Assembly: GCF_000744605.1 (NCBI RefSeq)
Contig: NZ_JQMG01000001.1
Coordinates: 868,001-932,000 of the forward strand
DNA from: Methylotenera sp. L2L1
GTDB lineage: Bacteria; Pseudomonadota; Gammaproteobacteria; Burkholderiales; Methylophilaceae
Direction of reading: 5' to 3'
DNA length: 64,000 nucleotides
Made by a program: the position numbers and the translations under genes. Numbering within the stretch: position 1 is the first letter of the stretch; each line of letters begins with the position of its first letter. This document shows, piece after piece, positions 63,041-64,000 of this stretch. The notes beneath the pieces were generated by a model that was given only the letters and a program-made list of their open reading frames with translations, had not been told where the DNA came from and ran no database searches.

Positions 63041-64000
63041 ATGTCAGTAAGAAGTCTGTTATTAATTGGCTTTTTACTCACGGCCTTGTTGCCGATGTTA
63101 ATCGTGACATTGTTGACATTTCACGAAGCGCGTACCGTGCTAAGAGAGGAAATCGTGCGCGATATGCAGACGCGCGCGAATGCGGCAGCGCATCAGGTGG
63201 ATAATATGATGTTTGAGCGTCTGCAGAACATTGTTTCCTGGAGCCGCCTAGAAGTGATGGACGAAGTCGTGATTGGCGACTTTGACAAGCGCTTGTCTAA
63301 TCTTCTTCATGAGCTCAAGGTGAGCTATCGCGGCGTATATCAGTCGCTTTATGTTGTGAATAACCGGAATATCGTAGTAGCCTCTAGTCAGCCAGCTGAC
63401 ATTGGCAAGCCCGCAGCCGCCGTAACACCGTGGCTGCAAATTTCTTTCTCAAATCGCACCGTGCGTTTGTATCAGCTTGCTGAACAAAAGCTACCTATCG
63501 CCAGTGATATCCTCAATGTGAATCAGCAAAAGGTCGGCACGCTGTGGGTGGTGTTTGACTGGAATGTCATCACCAATATTCTGGACAGCACAGAAAATCA
63601 AGGCAGTGCTGCAGCGTTGATTAATCTGGATGACAAAAACGCTCAAACGCGCATGTTGGCAGCAACTAGGCATTGGGAAAAGATACTGGCAGCGTATGAT
63701 ATCTCGGTGGATTCCGTCCTTTCGCCCTCAGCCGCGCCGCCTATTTTTAATTGGGTGGTTTCAATCGCGCAATATCGCTATGTGGTCATGGCGCCTGTGC
63801 ATCGCATGGGTTATATGTTTATATTATTGTTGATCATTACCGGGCTACTGGCTGCTGCATTTGCAGCACCACTATCAGGTCGTATTACCAAGCCATTAGC
63901 AAGGCTGACTGATTATGCGAATCGATTTATGCGTTCATCGCAGGGAGCATTGCCTGCCACAGAAGGGCCTACCGAGGTGCGTGCGTTGTCTAGTGCCTTT
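63041..64000 (+). CDS. Membrane sensor protein, N-terminal part (3' end outside window)
   Basis: The open frame runs off the right edge, so the output domain is not seen. The visible 320 residues contain a membrane helix (SLLLIGFLLTALLPMLIVTLL, residues about 5-25), a periplasmic Cache-like domain (about residues 30-245) and a second membrane helix (GYMFILLLIITGLLAAAFAAPL, about 255-277), then a HAMP linker (ITKPLARLTDYANRF). It is probably a sensor histidine kinase or diguanylate cyclase. The start is uncertain: ATG 63041 is used, but TTG 63017 and ATG 62936 are also in frame. It is divergent from the porin-PstS-like pair. Confidence 0.8.
   Translation, partial: MSVRSLLLIGFLLTALLPMLIVTLLTFHEARTVLREEIVRDMQTRANAAAHQVDNMMFERLQNIVSWSRLEVMDEVVIGDFDKRLSNLLHELKVSYRGVYQSLYVVNNRNIVVASSQPADIGKPAAAVTPWLQISFSNRTVRLYQLAEQKLPIASDILNVNQQKVGTLWVVFDWNVITNILDSTENQGSAAALINLDDKNAQTRMLAATRHWEKILAAYDISVDSVLSPSAAPPIFNWVVSIAQYRYVVMAPVHRMGYMFILLLIITGLLAAAFAAPLSGRITKPLARLTDYANRFMRSSQGALPATEGPTEVRALSSAF

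Overview
The window is a chromosomal replication-origin region of a betaproteobacterium, most likely a methylotroph of the family Methylophilaceae (Methylotenera-like). The reasons are an isolated pqqA peptide gene close to a PQQ-linked zinc metallohydrolase, a formaldehyde-activating-enzyme (Fae) homologue, proteobacterial YqjD/YqjE/YqjK, YaeQ and YidD genes, and moderately AT-rich DNA. The assignment is inferred from gene content; no rRNA or tRNA gene was seen in the window.

Layout. 1-2360: the end of a short-chain dehydrogenase gene, then a very AT-rich pair of accessory genes (a SieB-like two-helix membrane protein and a secreted protein). 2359-8713: ettA, yaeQ, a nucleotidyl-cyclase-like gene and glmU-glmS, with a REP doublet between glmU and glmS. 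8766-20598: one long leftward block with the complete F-type ATP synthase operon (atpIBEFHAGDC), parB, parA, rsmG and mnmG. 20600-31830: the origin region. Leftward mnmE, yidC, yidD, rnpA and rpmH face rightward dnaA, dnaN and gyrB. DnaA boxes lie on both sides of dnaA, and three perfect 16-bp parS sites are spread over about 8.6 kb.

31900-54850: mostly single genes or short operons for envelope and housekeeping work (UPF0158, nhaR-like, htpX, terC, cytochrome b561, DoxX, a GGDEF cyclase, HPP-CBS, fae-like, yqjDEK-like, mutY, asmA, uppP, yidB, an rluB/rluF-type gene, a CorA-like gene, and thiC behind a TPP riboswitch). They are separated by many clear hairpin terminators and several inverted repeats.

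54850-64000: an overlooked 48-residue membrane-protein ORF. Next comes a tight leftward four-gene operon: a thermostable-hemolysin/GNAT-like protein, an AMP-forming acyl ligase, a haem-oxygenase-like diiron protein and an SDR. The first three are joined by ATGA overlaps and the fourth follows at once. This is the best candidate in the window for an uncharacterised biosynthetic system. It is followed by an LtaS/MdoB-like phosphotransferase, a PstS-like protein plus an outer-membrane barrel, and a divergent sensor gene that runs off the right edge.

How the parts connect: the origin block holds initiation (dnaA, dnaN), segregation (parAB with parS), topology (gyrB), membrane insertion (yidC, yidD), RNA processing (rnpA, mnmE, mnmG, rsmG) and energy (atp) genes. 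The methylotrophy-related pieces (pqqA, metallohydrolase, Fae homologue) are scattered in the right half; the core PQQ and methanol-oxidation genes lie elsewhere.
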